A DNA stretch of 64,000 nt from Roseibium limicola (GTDB taxonomy: Bacteria > Pseudomonadota > Alphaproteobacteria > Rhizobiales > Stappiaceae). This document shows positions 28,265 through 37,406 of this stretch, in pieces. The notes beneath the pieces are model-generated. The model was not told the origin of the DNA. It was given only the letters and a program-made list of their open reading frames with translations, and did no database searches. Every line of letters starts with the position of its first letter. Within the stretch, counting starts at the first letter, position 1. The translations under genes and the position numbers were made by a program. Where the stretch lies: NCBI RefSeq assembly GCF_017313085.1, contig NZ_JAFLNF010000001.1:558001-622000 (forward strand), in the 5' to 3' direction.

Positions 28265-29803
28265 ATGGAAACGCTCAATTCCCTTGCCGACGGCTTCGTC
28301 ATCGCCCTGACGTGGCAAAACCTGTTGCTTGCCCTACTCGGCTGCTTCCTCGGCACAATCATGGGCGCACTGCCCGGCCTTGGCCCATCAAATGGCGTGG
28401 CGATCCTCATTCCCCTGGCCTTCACCCTCGGTCTTGGTGCAACGCCTTCCCTCATTCTGCTCACCTCGGTTTATTACGGCGCCATGTACGGCGGCCGCAT
28501 CTCGTCGATTCTGCTCAATATTCCCGGTGATGAACCGGCGATGATGACCTGCCTCGACGGTTATCCGATGGCGCAGCAAGGGCGCGCCGGAGAAGCGCTC
28601 TCCCTCTCCGGGATTGCCTCGTTCGTCGGTGCCTTCATCGCCACCTGGGGCCTGATCCTGCTCGCTCCGCAGCTGGTCAAGATTGCCCTGCTGTTTGGTC
28701 CTGCTGAGTATTTCGCACTCTTCACCCTCGCCTTCGCCACCCTTGGCGGTGTTGCCTCCACCAATCAGGCCAAGACCGCCTTTGCGGCAGCCATCGGCAT
28801 TGGCCTTGCGATGGTTGGCGTCGACACACAGACAGGCGTACCGCGCTTCACCTTCGGAGAAGTTCATCTCTACGATGGCATCGACTTCCTCGTCGCTATT
28901 GTTGGCTTGTTTGCCCTATCGGAAGTCTTCATCTTCCTTGAGAACAAGCACGGCTCGTCAGATGCAGCCGGCAAGAAAGTCGTCATTGGTCGCCTGATGC
29001 CATCCTGGGCCGTGCTGAAGCAATGTACACCGACTATGCTCCGCACCAGCTTCCTCGGCTTTCTCGCCGGTGTTCTTCCCGGTGCGGGGGCCTCGCTGGG
29101 GTCCTTTATTTCCTATTCCATGGAAAAGCGCCTCGTCGACAAGGAAGGGACCTTCGGCAAGGGCGATCCGCGTGGTGTTGCAGCCCCCGAGGCAGGCAAC
29201 AACGCGGCTGCCGGTGGCGCACTGGTTCCGATGCTGGCCCTCGGCGTTCCGGGTTCCGGAACGACAGCGGTGCTTCTGGCAGTCCTTCTGTCCCTCAACA
29301 TCACGCCCGGACCGCTGCTCTTCTCGCAGCAGCCCGACGTGGTCTGGGGACTGATCGCCGCGCTTTTCATTGCCAACTTCATGCTGCTGGCGCTGAACAT
29401 TCCGATGATCGGCATCTTCACCCGCGTGTTGCTGGTGCCGCCGCGCATTCTCATGCCGATTGTCGCCATGGTCAGCTTCGTCGGCATCTACGGCATTTCC
29501 GGATCGTCGTTTGACCTTCAGGTCATGATCGCTTTCGGTGTCGCCGGTTGGGTCTTGCGCAAACTGGATGTTCCGCTGGTTCCGGTGATCCTTGGCACGC
29601 TGCTTGGCAATGCCATGGAAAACAACCTGCGCCGCGCCATCACCATCGACAATGGCGACTGGTTCGCACTCATCGACAGCCCCCTGTCACTGACCCTCTG
29701 GGCCATCGCCATTACCGGCTTCCTGCTGCCGATCATCATCGGCAAAGTCTTCAAGCGCCGCATGAAAATGTCCAGGGACCAAGAAAGCTCGACCACGGAT
29801 TGA
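28265..29803 (+). CDS. tctA: Tripartite tricarboxylate transporter large membrane subunit TctA
   Basis: Large permease of 512 residues with about twelve helices. Family motifs are visible: GTIMGALPGLGPSNGVAILIPL near residues 31-51, YGAMYGGRISSILLNIPGDEP near 75-95, and in the second half FLGFLAGVLPGAGASLGSFISY and ALGVPGSGTTAVLLAVL. It couples uptake to an ion gradient using ligand delivered by TctC. Last gene of tctCBA, followed by overlapping terminators shared with the converging oxidase gene. Confidence 0.95.
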   Translation: METLNSLADGFVIALTWQNLLLALLGCFLGTIMGALPGLGPSNGVAILIPLAFTLGLGATPSLILLTSVYYGAMYGGRISSILLNIPGDEPAMMTCLDGYPMAQQGRAGEALSLSGIASFVGAFIATWGLILLAPQLVKIALLFGPAEYFALFTLAFATLGGVASTNQAKTAFAAAIGIGLAMVGVDTQTGVPRFTFGEVHLYDGIDFLVAIVGLFALSEVFIFLENKHGSSDAAGKKVVIGRLMPSWAVLKQCTPTMLRTSFLGFLAGVLPGAGASLGSFISYSMEKRLVDKEGTFGKGDPRGVAAPEAGNNAAAGGALVPMLALGVPGSGTTAVLLAVLLSLNITPGPLLFSQQPDVVWGLIAALFIANFMLLALNIPMIGIFTRVLLVPPRILMPIVAMVSFVGIYGISGSSFDLQVMIAFGVAGWVLRKLDVPLVPVILGTLLGNAMENNLRRAITIDNGDWFALIDSPLSLTLWAIAITGFLLPIIIGKVFKRRMKMSRDQESSTTD

Positions 29804-29821
29804 GGTGCCCAATCGCACAAA

Positions 29822-29847
29822 AAAGCCCGCCGAAATTCGGCGGGCTT
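29822..29847 (-). terminator. Terminator hairpin for the converging GlcD-type gene
   Basis: AAGCCCGCCGAA-ATTCGGCGGGCTT stem. Read on the minus strand it is followed by TTTTTTGTGC, so it serves the minus-strand oxidase gene ending at 29900. On the plus strand it lacks a T run. Confidence 0.8.
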
Positions 29848-29858
29848 GACCATCTTGA

Positions 29859-29881
29859 ACCGCCTATGGGCGGCTTTTTTT
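29859..29881 (+). terminator. Terminator of tctCBA
   Basis: CCGCC-TAT-GGGCGG stem followed by seven T residues, 56 bases after the tctA stop. It is interleaved with the minus-strand terminator just upstream. Confidence 0.8.
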
Positions 29882-29899
29882 GTCTGAACGGCTTTGGCA

Positions 29900-31300
29900 T
29901 TAGCCTTTGAGGACAACACCCGGGTTCATGATCTGCTTCGGATCTACGGCTGCCTTGATCTGAACCATCAGGTCACGCTCCGTCGCAGAGCGCAGATGAT
30001 CCGCCAGTGCAATCTTGGACCGGCCCAGACCATGTTCGGCCGCAAAGCTGCCTTGCAGCCGAGAGGCAAGCGCACCCAACTCTTCGGCAAACTCCTTGGC
30101 TTTGTCGCCAAAGTCGGTCTGGCCGTCGGCTGGAGAGAGATTGTAATGCACATTACCGTCACCGAGATGGCCAAACGGATTGATCCGAACGCCCGGTAGG
30201 ATCCCTTCGCACACCTCAGCCCCCTCGGAGAGGAAGCTGGCAAGCTTTCCGGGAGGCACGGAAATGTCGTGTTTCAGCTGGGCACCCTCCAGCCGTTGGC
30301 CTTCCGGTTGTTCCTCGCGCAGGCGCCAGAACGCCGCGCGCTGCGCTTCGGACATGGCAAGCGCCCCATCGGTGACCTGACCGTTTTCCATACCCACTGT
30401 CAGTGCCCCTTCAAGGATTTCGTCCAGTGGCACCATGGCCGAGCTCGTGGTCAATTCGACAAGCAGATAAAACGGGCTGCGGCTTTCCAGCGGAAACTCC
30501 ATCCCGTCGACATGGCGCAACGCCAGATCCAGTCCCAGATCGCAGAAGAACTCCAGCCCGCTGATGAACTCGCCGGCATCTCCACGCAGATACGTTCCAT
30601 AGTCGACGAGCGTCTGAATGTCCGGAAGTGCCAGCAGCGCGGTCGCCTTCTGCTTCGGAGCAGGATAGAGCTTCAGAACCGCCCGCGTCACGATGCCAAG
30701 CGTGCCTTCCGCCCCGCAGAACAGCCGACGCAACTGGTATCCGGCGTTGTCCTTCTGCACGGCCCGCAGACCGTCCCAAACCGTGCCGTCAGCCAGAACC
30801 ACTTCCATCCCGACGACGAGATCCTGCATCATACCGTAACGCAGAGCATGACTGCCACCCGCATTGGTGCCGATCAGCCCGCCGATCTGAGCAGAGCCTT
30901 CGGCCCCGAGATGCATCGGAAAGATCAGGTCCTGCGCTTCAACGTGATCATGCAAACGGGCCAGGACAGTCCCCGCTTCGACTACAATTGTGCCAGCCGC
31001 GCGGTCCACATCACCAATCGCATTCATCCGGGACAACGACAAGATAACCCCGCCGCTGCGACCGCTGACCGCCCCACCGCACAAGCTGGTATTGCCACCC
31101 TGAGGCGTAATCGAAACACCCGCTTCTTGGCAGGCAGCGACAACTTGAGAGACTTCCTCGGTAGAACCAGGACGCGCGACCCCCAACGGTGTTTCACCAT
31201 AGCGGTTCAACCAGTCCCGACTGTAAGGCGCAGCGTCATCTCCTGCCAACCAGCCCTTAGGCCCGAGGATCTGTTCAAGTTCTGCGGCGAGAGACGTCAT
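29900..31300 (-). CDS. FAD-binding 2-hydroxyacid dehydrogenase, GlcD family
   Basis: A 466-residue VAO-type flavoenzyme. The FAD domain (about residues 35-210) includes ITPQGGNTSLCGGAVSGRSG and HLGAEGSAQIGGLIGTNAGG. The C-terminal substrate domain includes INPFGHLGDGNVHYN and AEHGLGRSKIALADHL, which carry the metal-binding His and flavin-contacting residues of D-2-hydroxyglutarate and D-lactate dehydrogenases. It oxidises a D-2-hydroxyacid and passes electrons to an unknown acceptor. It stands alone between tctA (converging) and a LysR gene. Its nearness to the carboxylate transporter suggests a linked substrate, but that is an inference. Confidence 0.87.
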   Translation of the reverse strand: MTSLAAELEQILGPKGWLAGDDAAPYSRDWLNRYGETPLGVARPGSTEEVSQVVAACQEAGVSITPQGGNTSLCGGAVSGRSGGVILSLSRMNAIGDVDRAAGTIVVEAGTVLARLHDHVEAQDLIFPMHLGAEGSAQIGGLIGTNAGGSHALRYGMMQDLVVGMEVVLADGTVWDGLRAVQKDNAGYQLRRLFCGAEGTLGIVTRAVLKLYPAPKQKATALLALPDIQTLVDYGTYLRGDAGEFISGLEFFCDLGLDLALRHVDGMEFPLESRSPFYLLVELTTSSAMVPLDEILEGALTVGMENGQVTDGALAMSEAQRAAFWRLREEQPEGQRLEGAQLKHDISVPPGKLASFLSEGAEVCEGILPGVRINPFGHLGDGNVHYNLSPADGQTDFGDKAKEFAEELGALASRLQGSFAAEHGLGRSKIALADHLRSATERDLMVQIKAAVDPKQIMNPGVVLKG

Positions 31301-31510
31301 CTGGTCTACCTGTCATCAAGCGGGGCAGCTGTCTTGACCGCAAAGCTTGAGCTTTAGGTCAGAGCTGTATCCATTTTCAGTAAGTGGGTTGCTGTCGGAG
31401 TGTCTGACATGACACGGCCGCACGAAGCCCGGAAACATGCGCTAGCGGGTAGCATGTTTCTCCAAGGCGGTGCAATTGCTGCAAGCCGTGAAACGGTTCG
31501 GTACGTTGGC

Positions 31511-32404
31511 CTAGCCGCGATACCGCAACGCATCGACCAGAAGTTCAAAGGCCGGAGTGATTTGCCGCCGGCTCGGGTAATACAGGTGATACCCCGGAAA
31601 AGGTGGACACCAGTCTTCCAGCACCCGCACCAGTTCACCATCGCCGGATTGCTCCTCCAGCAAATCGGCAGGCAAAGCCGCCAACCCAATGCCTGCCTTG
31701 GCAGCTGCGATGATCATGTCACCGTCATTGCAGACAAACTGCCCATCAACCCGAATATTCAATGGACGACCGTTCTGTTCGAATTCCCAGACATAAAGTC
31801 CGCCCATGGTCGGCATGCGAAAGTTGATGCAACGGTGTTCGATCAGCTCGTAGGGAGTTTTCGGCTGCGCATGTCTCTCGAAGTACTCCGGCGACCCGAC
31901 AACGGCCATGCTGATCTCCGGACCGATCCGCACCGCAACCATGTCCTTCTCCACCATTTCGCCAAACCGCACGCCCGCATCAAAACGCTCGGCGACAATG
32001 TCCGTCAGCCTTTGGTCAATCGCGATCTCGATGTTCACTTCCGGGTATTCACGCATCAGCCTCAGCACCACAGGCATCAGAATGCGGTCGGCCACATATT
32101 TGCTGCTAGTGATCCGGATCAAACCTGCAGGTCGTTCCCGCAACGCATTGATGGAACTGAGTCTTCCCTTGATATCGTCAAAAGCCGGGCGCAACGTTTC
32201 AGCCAGTTGCTCACCCGCAGCCGTTGGCGAGACCTTGCGCGTTGTTCGGGTCAACAGACGTACACCCAGACGCTCTTCAAGCCGCCGCACCGTGTGGCTC
32301 AAGGACGATTGGGAGGTGCCCAATCGTGCCGCAGCACGGGTAAAGCTTTGTTCCTCCGCAACCGCCAGAAAAGCGACCAGATCCCCCAACTCATCCCGCT
32401 TCAT
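31511..32404 (-). CDS. LysR family transcriptional regulator
   Basis: A 297-residue LysR-type regulator with an N-terminal winged helix (about residues 7-66: AVAEEQSFTRAAARLGTSQS, then RRLEERLGVRLLTRTTR) and an effector domain (about 92-295). The subfamily looks like the AaeR/PecT-type group with the segment RHAQPKTPYELIEHRCINFR. It is divergent from the molybdenum hydroxylase genes with 340 bases between starts. LysR regulators usually control the divergent operon, and a T-N11-A dyad is present there. The effector is unknown. Confidence 0.92.
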   Translation of the reverse strand: MKRDELGDLVAFLAVAEEQSFTRAAARLGTSQSSLSHTVRRLEERLGVRLLTRTTRKVSPTAAGEQLAETLRPAFDDIKGRLSSINALRERPAGLIRITSSKYVADRILMPVVLRLMREYPEVNIEIAIDQRLTDIVAERFDAGVRFGEMVEKDMVAVRIGPEISMAVVGSPEYFERHAQPKTPYELIEHRCINFRMPTMGGLYVWEFEQNGRPLNIRVDGQFVCNDGDMIIAAAKAGIGLAALPADLLEEQSGDGELVRVLEDWCPPFPGYHLYYPSRRQITPAFELLVDALRYRG

Positions 32405-32744
32405 TCAGATCCCCTGTGCATGCCAGACCCCACTGCATGTCAGGTCTCTGCGCATGCGCGCCCGTTTCATACCCGTTCTGCATGGATTATTCCCCCATTT
32501 AGGGCTGACCGGACCACAGCACAAGCAGCGCACACGAACAATAAGCGCCACAAGTCGCAGAAATCCCTCCCTCCGAGTGCGATCGCTTCCAACCGTTAAC
32601 TCATGAATGAAACAGATAAGCTTATACGGCTTCCAGCCTCTAATGTTCGGTCCCGAATGCCCTATCTATTGTCTTAGGCAATGACGCGACCGGACGCTCC
32701 TCTACTTGACTGAATGTCCGGATTGCCTGAACTGAGGGACATTC
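32405..32744. promoter_or_regulatory. Divergent control region with LysR-type box
   Basis: A 340-base non-coding stretch between the LysR gene and the iorA-like gene. The dyad ATTG-N7-CAAT at 32668-32682 contains T-N11-A (T32669, A32681), the core of LysR sites, 63 bases before the iorA-like ATG. The remaining sequence shows no clear gene. Confidence 0.6.
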
Positions 32745-33203
32745 ATGACAAAATTTACGATCAACGGCACGGAGCACGCCTTTGAAGGCGATCCGTATAT
32801 GCCGCTCCTGTGGTATCTGCGCGATTTTGCCCAGATGACAGGGACCAAATTCGGCTGCGGCGTAGGCTCCTGCGGGGCCTGTACGGTTCACCTGGATGGC
32901 GAGCCGGTCCGCTCCTGCCAAACCTTCATGAGCGACATTGAAGGCAGCAGCATAACCACCATTGAAGGTCTTGAGAGCAAGGCCTCCAAGGCGGTGCAGC
33001 AAGCCTGGGACGAAATGAACGTCGTCCAATGCGGTTATTGCCAATCCGGCCAGATCATGCAGGCCGTCGGTCTTCTGGTCAGCAATCCGAAGCCCGAGTT
33101 GTCCGAGATTGATGAGTATATGGCCGGCAACGCTTGCCGTTGCGCCACCTATCAGCGAATTCGGGGAGCCATCGTGCGTGCTTCCGAATTGATGGAGGCC
33201 TGA
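32745..33203 (+). CDS. Molybdenum hydroxylase [2Fe-2S] subunit (IorA-like)
   Basis: Small subunit of 152 residues with two [2Fe-2S] clusters. The plant-type cluster uses Cys38, Cys43, Cys46 and Cys58; the second uses Cys96, Cys99, Cys131 and Cys133 (VVQCGYCQSGQ, then NACRCATYQRI). It passes electrons from the molybdenum cofactor of the large subunit to an external acceptor, since no FAD subunit is encoded. This two-subunit form matches isoquinoline 1-oxidoreductase and related aldehyde or N-heterocycle hydroxylases. The large-subunit gene starts one base after its stop. Confidence 0.92.
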   Translation: MTKFTINGTEHAFEGDPYMPLLWYLRDFAQMTGTKFGCGVGSCGACTVHLDGEPVRSCQTFMSDIEGSSITTIEGLESKASKAVQQAWDEMNVVQCGYCQSGQIMQAVGLLVSNPKPELSEIDEYMAGNACRCATYQRIRGAIVRASELMEA

Positions 33204-33204
33204 T

Positions 33205-35400
33205 ATGACATTGACCACATCACGACGAAATTTCCTGATTGGCGCAGGCGCGTCGGCGACTGCTCTGGTCATTGGCTTGAAGGCCAGCGGTGCTTTGGCC
33301 GCAACGCCTGAAGCCGCAGCAGCGGCAGAAACCAGCTTCACCCCCTTCGTCCGGATCTCCGCCGAAGGCAAGATCACTGCGGTCATCAAGCACTTCGAGA
33401 TGGGACAGGGCACAACCACCGGCCTGACCTCCCTTATCGCGGAAGAGCTCAATGCCGACTTGCAGGATGTAGACGTTGCCTTCGCTCCGTCGAACAACGA
33501 CCTCTACAAGAACCTTGCCATGGGTATGCAGGGCACGGGTGGCTCGACCGCCATGGCCAACAGCTATCAGCAGTATCGCCGGGCTGGCGCTGCCGCCCGT
33601 GAAATGCTGATTGCAGCTGCAGCCGAAAAATGGAACGTCTCCGCGGCCGACCTCACACTAAGTGATGGTGTCATCTCAGGTGCCGGCAAGTCTGCCCCGA
33701 TTGCCGACTTTGTCACAGCGGCGGCCGAGATGCCCGTACCAGCAGAACCCAAGCTGAAGGATCCGTCCGATTTCCGTATCATCGGAAAAACCGGCATTCG
33801 TCGGCGCGACACTTCGGGCAAGATCAACGGCACGGCCCAGTTCGGTATGGATCTCCACTTGCCGGGTCAGATCATCGTCGCCGTGCTTCACGCCCCACGC
33901 ACCGGCGCCAAGGTTGCAAGCTTCGACGCCTCTGGCGCAGAGGAAGTTGCCGGTTTCATCGAAGCCAAGGCCAAGCAGGACAACTCCGGCGTCTTCGTTT
34001 ATGCAACAGACACCTGGAGCGCCTTTCAGGCACGCGAAGCCCTGTCGGTCGAGTGGAACTTCGACGCAGCCGAGAGCCGCGGAACGGACGACATCCGCGC
34101 CGAAATGATGACCATGGTCAATTCTGACCCGGAATTCACGGTGAAGGCCGACCTCTCCCAGCAGGAAGCAGCAGATGCCCTCGCCTCAGCCGATCAGGTG
34201 ATCGAGGCAGAGTTCTGGTTCCCGAACCTCGCTCATGCGGCCATGGAACCTCTCAACTGCACCATCTCCCCGCGTGAAGACGGCGGCATCATCCTCCACG
34301 ATGGATGTCAGTTCCCGGCCCTCGTTCATCCCACCATTGCCGGTGTGCTCAACCTTGATCCATCCAAGGTCGAGATCCGCACGTTGCTGGCAGGCGGGTC
34401 GTTCGGTCGGCGCGCCAATGCGGAAAGCGACTACAACGTCGAGGCCGCCCTCGCCTATGCGCTCACCGATCGCACCAAACCTGTAAAAATGGTCTGGTCG
34501 CGTGAAGATGACGTGCGCGGTGGATATTATCGGCCGGCTTTCGCCCACAAGGTGCGCGTCGGCCTCGATGCCTCCGGTACCATTGTCGCCTGGGATCATC
34601 GCATTGCCGGTCAATCGATTGCCAAAGGCACCATGTTCGAAAACTTCATGGTTCACGAAGGCGTCGACCACACTTCGGTCGAAGGCATCCCCGACACGCC
34701 TTACGCCATCCCAGGCCTGCATGTCGGCCTGACCGACAGCAAGCCCCTGTCCAAGGTCTTGTGGTGGCGCTCCGTGGGCAACACTCACACGGCCTATGTG
34801 ATGGAAACCATGCTCGACATGGTCGCCAAGGCCGCAGGCCAGGATCCCGTCGACTACCGCCTCAAGCTTTTGGCCGGCGGAACTGCGGACCAAAATCGTC
34901 TGGCCGGTGTTCTCCGCGAAGTGGCTGACAAATCAGGGTGGAGCAACAAGGCACCGGAAGGTCATGCGCGCGGCGTCGCCGTTCACAAGTCTTTCGGCAG
35001 CTACGTTGCGGAGATCGTCGAGGTTTCCGGCACAGTCGAGGACGGCGTGAAGATCGAGAAGGTCACCTGCGCAGTCGACTGTGGCATCGTGATCAATCCG
35101 GATGTCGTGATTGCCCAGATGGAAGGCGGAATCGGCTATGGCATCGGCCACGTGATGCGCAACGCCATCACCTTTGATGGCGGCGAAGTGGTTCAGTCCA
35201 ACTTCTACGACTACGAGCCGCTGCGTATGCCGGACATTGCCGCCATCGACGTTCATATCGTCGCCTCGACGGATGAGCCGACCGGTGTCGGCGAACCCGG
35301 CGTACCGCCTTCAGGTCCGGCACTGGCCAACGCCATTGCCGGCCTCGGAAAACGCGTTACGCATCTGCCAATGGTGGAAAACGGTGTGACGTTCCTCTGA
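33205..35400 (+). CDS. Molybdenum hydroxylase molybdopterin-binding subunit (IorB-like)
   Basis: Large subunit of 731 residues that binds a molybdenum-pterin cofactor and hydroxylates an aldehyde or N-heterocycle. A Tat signal is visible, SRRNFLIGAGASATALVIG, so the folded complex is exported to the periplasm. Cofactor segments include EMGQGTTTGLTSLIAEELN, MQGTGGSTAMANSYQQYRRAG and LLAGGSFGRRANAESDYNVEAA. The catalytic Glu is expected at residue 697 in GVGEPGVPPSGPA. Compared with xanthine dehydrogenase it lacks FAD parts. It is in an operon with the small subunit, followed by a hairpin and a cupin gene. The substrate is unknown. Confidence 0.92.
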   Translation: MTLTTSRRNFLIGAGASATALVIGLKASGALAATPEAAAAAETSFTPFVRISAEGKITAVIKHFEMGQGTTTGLTSLIAEELNADLQDVDVAFAPSNNDLYKNLAMGMQGTGGSTAMANSYQQYRRAGAAAREMLIAAAAEKWNVSAADLTLSDGVISGAGKSAPIADFVTAAAEMPVPAEPKLKDPSDFRIIGKTGIRRRDTSGKINGTAQFGMDLHLPGQIIVAVLHAPRTGAKVASFDASGAEEVAGFIEAKAKQDNSGVFVYATDTWSAFQAREALSVEWNFDAAESRGTDDIRAEMMTMVNSDPEFTVKADLSQQEAADALASADQVIEAEFWFPNLAHAAMEPLNCTISPREDGGIILHDGCQFPALVHPTIAGVLNLDPSKVEIRTLLAGGSFGRRANAESDYNVEAALAYALTDRTKPVKMVWSREDDVRGGYYRPAFAHKVRVGLDASGTIVAWDHRIAGQSIAKGTMFENFMVHEGVDHTSVEGIPDTPYAIPGLHVGLTDSKPLSKVLWWRSVGNTHTAYVMETMLDMVAKAAGQDPVDYRLKLLAGGTADQNRLAGVLREVADKSGWSNKAPEGHARGVAVHKSFGSYVAEIVEVSGTVEDGVKIEKVTCAVDCGIVINPDVVIAQMEGGIGYGIGHVMRNAITFDGGEVVQSNFYDYEPLRMPDIAAIDVHIVASTDEPTGVGEPGVPPSGPALANAIAGLGKRVTHLPMVENGVTFL

Positions 35401-35407
35401 TCTAACT

Positions 35408-35439
35408 TTGGGCAGCGGAGAAATATTTCCGCTGCCCAA
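35408..35439 (+). other. Hairpin after the molybdenum hydroxylase gene
   Basis: A perfect 12-base stem, TTGGGCAGCGGA and TCCGCTGCCCAA, with an eight-base loop, followed by TCTCTTT. It may be a weak terminator or an RNA-stabilising element between the hydroxylase and the cupin gene. Confidence 0.55.
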
Positions 35440-35561
35440 TCTCTTTACCAGTGCTTTTTCCTCAATGAAGCCGAATAACCGCCCGCTTACGGCCAGCTCA
35501 ACCCTTGTGCCGGCCCCTCCCAATCCTATCTTCAAGAATACGCCGCCTTACGGAGACCCCC

Positions 35562-35957
35562 ATGAAGATCACTCGTGCTGGCACGGCCCCCTCCTCAGCG
35601 GGACCCGCAGACTATTTTTCCGGCAAGGTCAGGATCGACAGCCCCTTCAAAGGTGAGGCCCCAGCGCGCGTCAGCGGCGCGACCGTCACCTTCGATCCCG
35701 GCGCACGCACAGCCTGGCACACCCACCCTTACGGACAGACAATCATCGTGACCGCAGGGTCTGGTTGGGTTCAACGCAAGGGCAGTGTCAAGGAAGAGGT
35801 CTATCCAGGCGATATCGTCTGGTTCGCACCTGATGAAAAACACTGGCACGGCGCCACCGACACCACCGGCCTGACCCACATCGCTATTGCCGAAGAAAAA
35901 GACGGTTCTCCAGTGACATGGCTGGAACAGGTTAGCGATGAAGACTACCTCGCCTGA
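35562..35957 (+). CDS. Cupin domain protein
   Basis: A 131-residue single-cupin protein. Motif 1 reads AWHTHPYGQTIIV with His53, His55 and Gln59 as likely metal ligands, and motif 2 reads PGDIVWFAPDEKHWHGA with His94 or His96. Such proteins bind a divalent metal and resemble the quercetinase/RemF-like and carboxymuconolactone-linked small cupins. The ATG at 35562 is taken because it opens the conserved domain. The upstream in-frame extension lies in non-coding sequence. It follows the molybdenum hydroxylase by 161 bases on the same strand, so a shared role is possible but not shown. Confidence 0.85.
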   Translation: MKITRAGTAPSSAGPADYFSGKVRIDSPFKGEAPARVSGATVTFDPGARTAWHTHPYGQTIIVTAGSGWVQRKGSVKEEVYPGDIVWFAPDEKHWHGATDTTGLTHIAIAEEKDGSPVTWLEQVSDEDYLA

Positions 35958-36001
35958 TCAGACCCTTCCGTCGGCACGTCCCCAGCACGCAAACACTCTT
36001 C

Positions 36002-37264
36002 TCACAGTATAGCCCCGCCTTTTCGACTGCTCAGCTCTCTCAGACTGTTCAGCAGAAGGTTCGCGCCCTTCTCAATATCTTCCCACGCACTATACTCCTC
36101 CGGCGCATGACTGATCCCGTTACGGCTTGGAATGAAAACAAGCGCAGATGGGCATACTGACTGCATGGTCTGGGCGTCGTGCCCGGCTCCAGAGACCATC
36201 GCCGTCGCTGGCAACTCCAGCTGTTTCGCAACGTCGAGAAGATGCTGCGCCAGCCCCTTATCCAGTTCGACTGGCGGCAGCCAGCTGCGTTGTACAGACG
36301 TCAGTTCCAGCCTGTGCTTGCCCGCAATGGCATGTGCGGTTTCCTCGATACGCTCTTTCAGGCGCATCATCACCACTTCGGAAGTGTCGCGCAGGATCAC
36401 TGAGAAATTGGCCTTGCCCGGAATGGTATGCGGGTGGTTTGGCGTCAGAGACACATGGCCAATGGTGATGCGGCTTTGATCTGTTCCACTGGAGCCGACG
36501 ATTTCCGGCACGAAGGTTCCCAGTTCGGCCAGCCCGCCGAACGCATCCGCGCGATGGGTCATCGGCGTTGTGCCTGAATGGTTGGCAACACCGGTGAATG
36601 TCATGTCCAGATAGCACACGCCAGAAACATGCTCCGCCACGCCGATGGGAATGCCTTCCGCTTCCAGAACCGGCCCCTGCTCAATGTGAAGCTCAAGAAA
36701 AGCTGCCAGCTCATGGGGAGACCGCACCGACGCGAGGATTCCCTCGCTGGTCAACCCTTGCGCCTTCAAGGCATCGACCAGACGGATGCCATCTGCATCA
36801 GTGGCCTGCTCGATCCAGCTGCGATTGACCCCGCCCGCGATTGCCTGAGATCCGAGCATACCGCCAAAGCGCCCTTCTTCTTCCGCCGTCGCCACAACCT
36901 CGATGGCCATCTCGGGTGCGAAACCCTGGTCCTGTAGGCTGCGAACACATTCCAGTGCCACGCAAACGCCCAGAGACCCATCGTAGGCGCCGCCGTCGGC
37001 AACCGTGTCGAGGTGAGAGCCGATCAGGATCGCCGGCCCGTCTTCCGGCCCGAAACGGCCGAAAAGATTGGCCGCTCCATCCCTTGATACGTCCAGCCCA
37101 TCCGCGCGCATGACGTTCTCAAACCACGCTCTGCAGGCCATGTCCTCATCGGAGTAGCCCTGCCGGTTGTAACCGCCGGTGACCGCATTGAGTCCAAACT
37201 GGTTGACGCCGTCCAGCAGCTTTTTCAGCCGATCCAGATCAATCTTCGCACCCTGCAGGCTCAT
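36002..37264 (-). CDS. M20 family Zn-dependent amidohydrolase (carbamoylase/allantoate type)
   Basis: A 420-residue enzyme of the hydantoinase/carbamoylase group. Dimetal ligands are visible: His84 and Asp86 region in IGSHLDTVADGG, Asp95 in AYDGSLGV, the Glu pair at 128-130 in ATAEEEGRF, His in LELHIEQGP and a C-terminal His in GISHAPEEY. Members cleave N-carbamoyl-L-amino acids, ureidoglycolate-type compounds or allantoate. It is divergent from a peptide-type ABC operon, with 142 AT-rich bases between starts, so the transporter may import its substrate (inference). No signal peptide. Confidence 0.88.
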   Translation of the reverse strand: MSLQGAKIDLDRLKKLLDGVNQFGLNAVTGGYNRQGYSDEDMACRAWFENVMRADGLDVSRDGAANLFGRFGPEDGPAILIGSHLDTVADGGAYDGSLGVCVALECVRSLQDQGFAPEMAIEVVATAEEEGRFGGMLGSQAIAGGVNRSWIEQATDADGIRLVDALKAQGLTSEGILASVRSPHELAAFLELHIEQGPVLEAEGIPIGVAEHVSGVCYLDMTFTGVANHSGTTPMTHRADAFGGLAELGTFVPEIVGSSGTDQSRITIGHVSLTPNHPHTIPGKANFSVILRDTSEVVMMRLKERIEETAHAIAGKHRLELTSVQRSWLPPVELDKGLAQHLLDVAKQLELPATAMVSGAGHDAQTMQSVCPSALVFIPSRNGISHAPEEYSAWEDIEKGANLLLNSLRELSSRKGGAIL

Positions 37265-37406
37265 ACGTTTCCCCTTTGATTTCTTTGGGTTGGGGTCACC
37301 CCACCAGACAGCAGTAGCGCCTGACCCAAAATTATTATGAATTAATTATTGCTCGATTTCAATTTATCATGATTAATAGACCTCAGAAATAACAGGGGAA
37401 CAGACA
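37265..37406. promoter_or_regulatory. AT-rich divergent control region with near-palindrome
   Basis: The 142 bases between the M20 gene and the binding-protein gene include an AT-rich tract from about 37329. A 16-base near-palindrome with core ATCATGAT, at 37362-37377, lies 30 bases before the ATG at 37407. It could be the operator of the FCD-type GntR regulator encoded at the end of the operon. Confidence 0.5.

Noticed and set aside
31400-32599. 399-codon open frame opposite the LysR gene
   Set aside because: The LysR helix-turn-helix and effector domain on the minus strand explain the region; the plus-strand protein has no family features.
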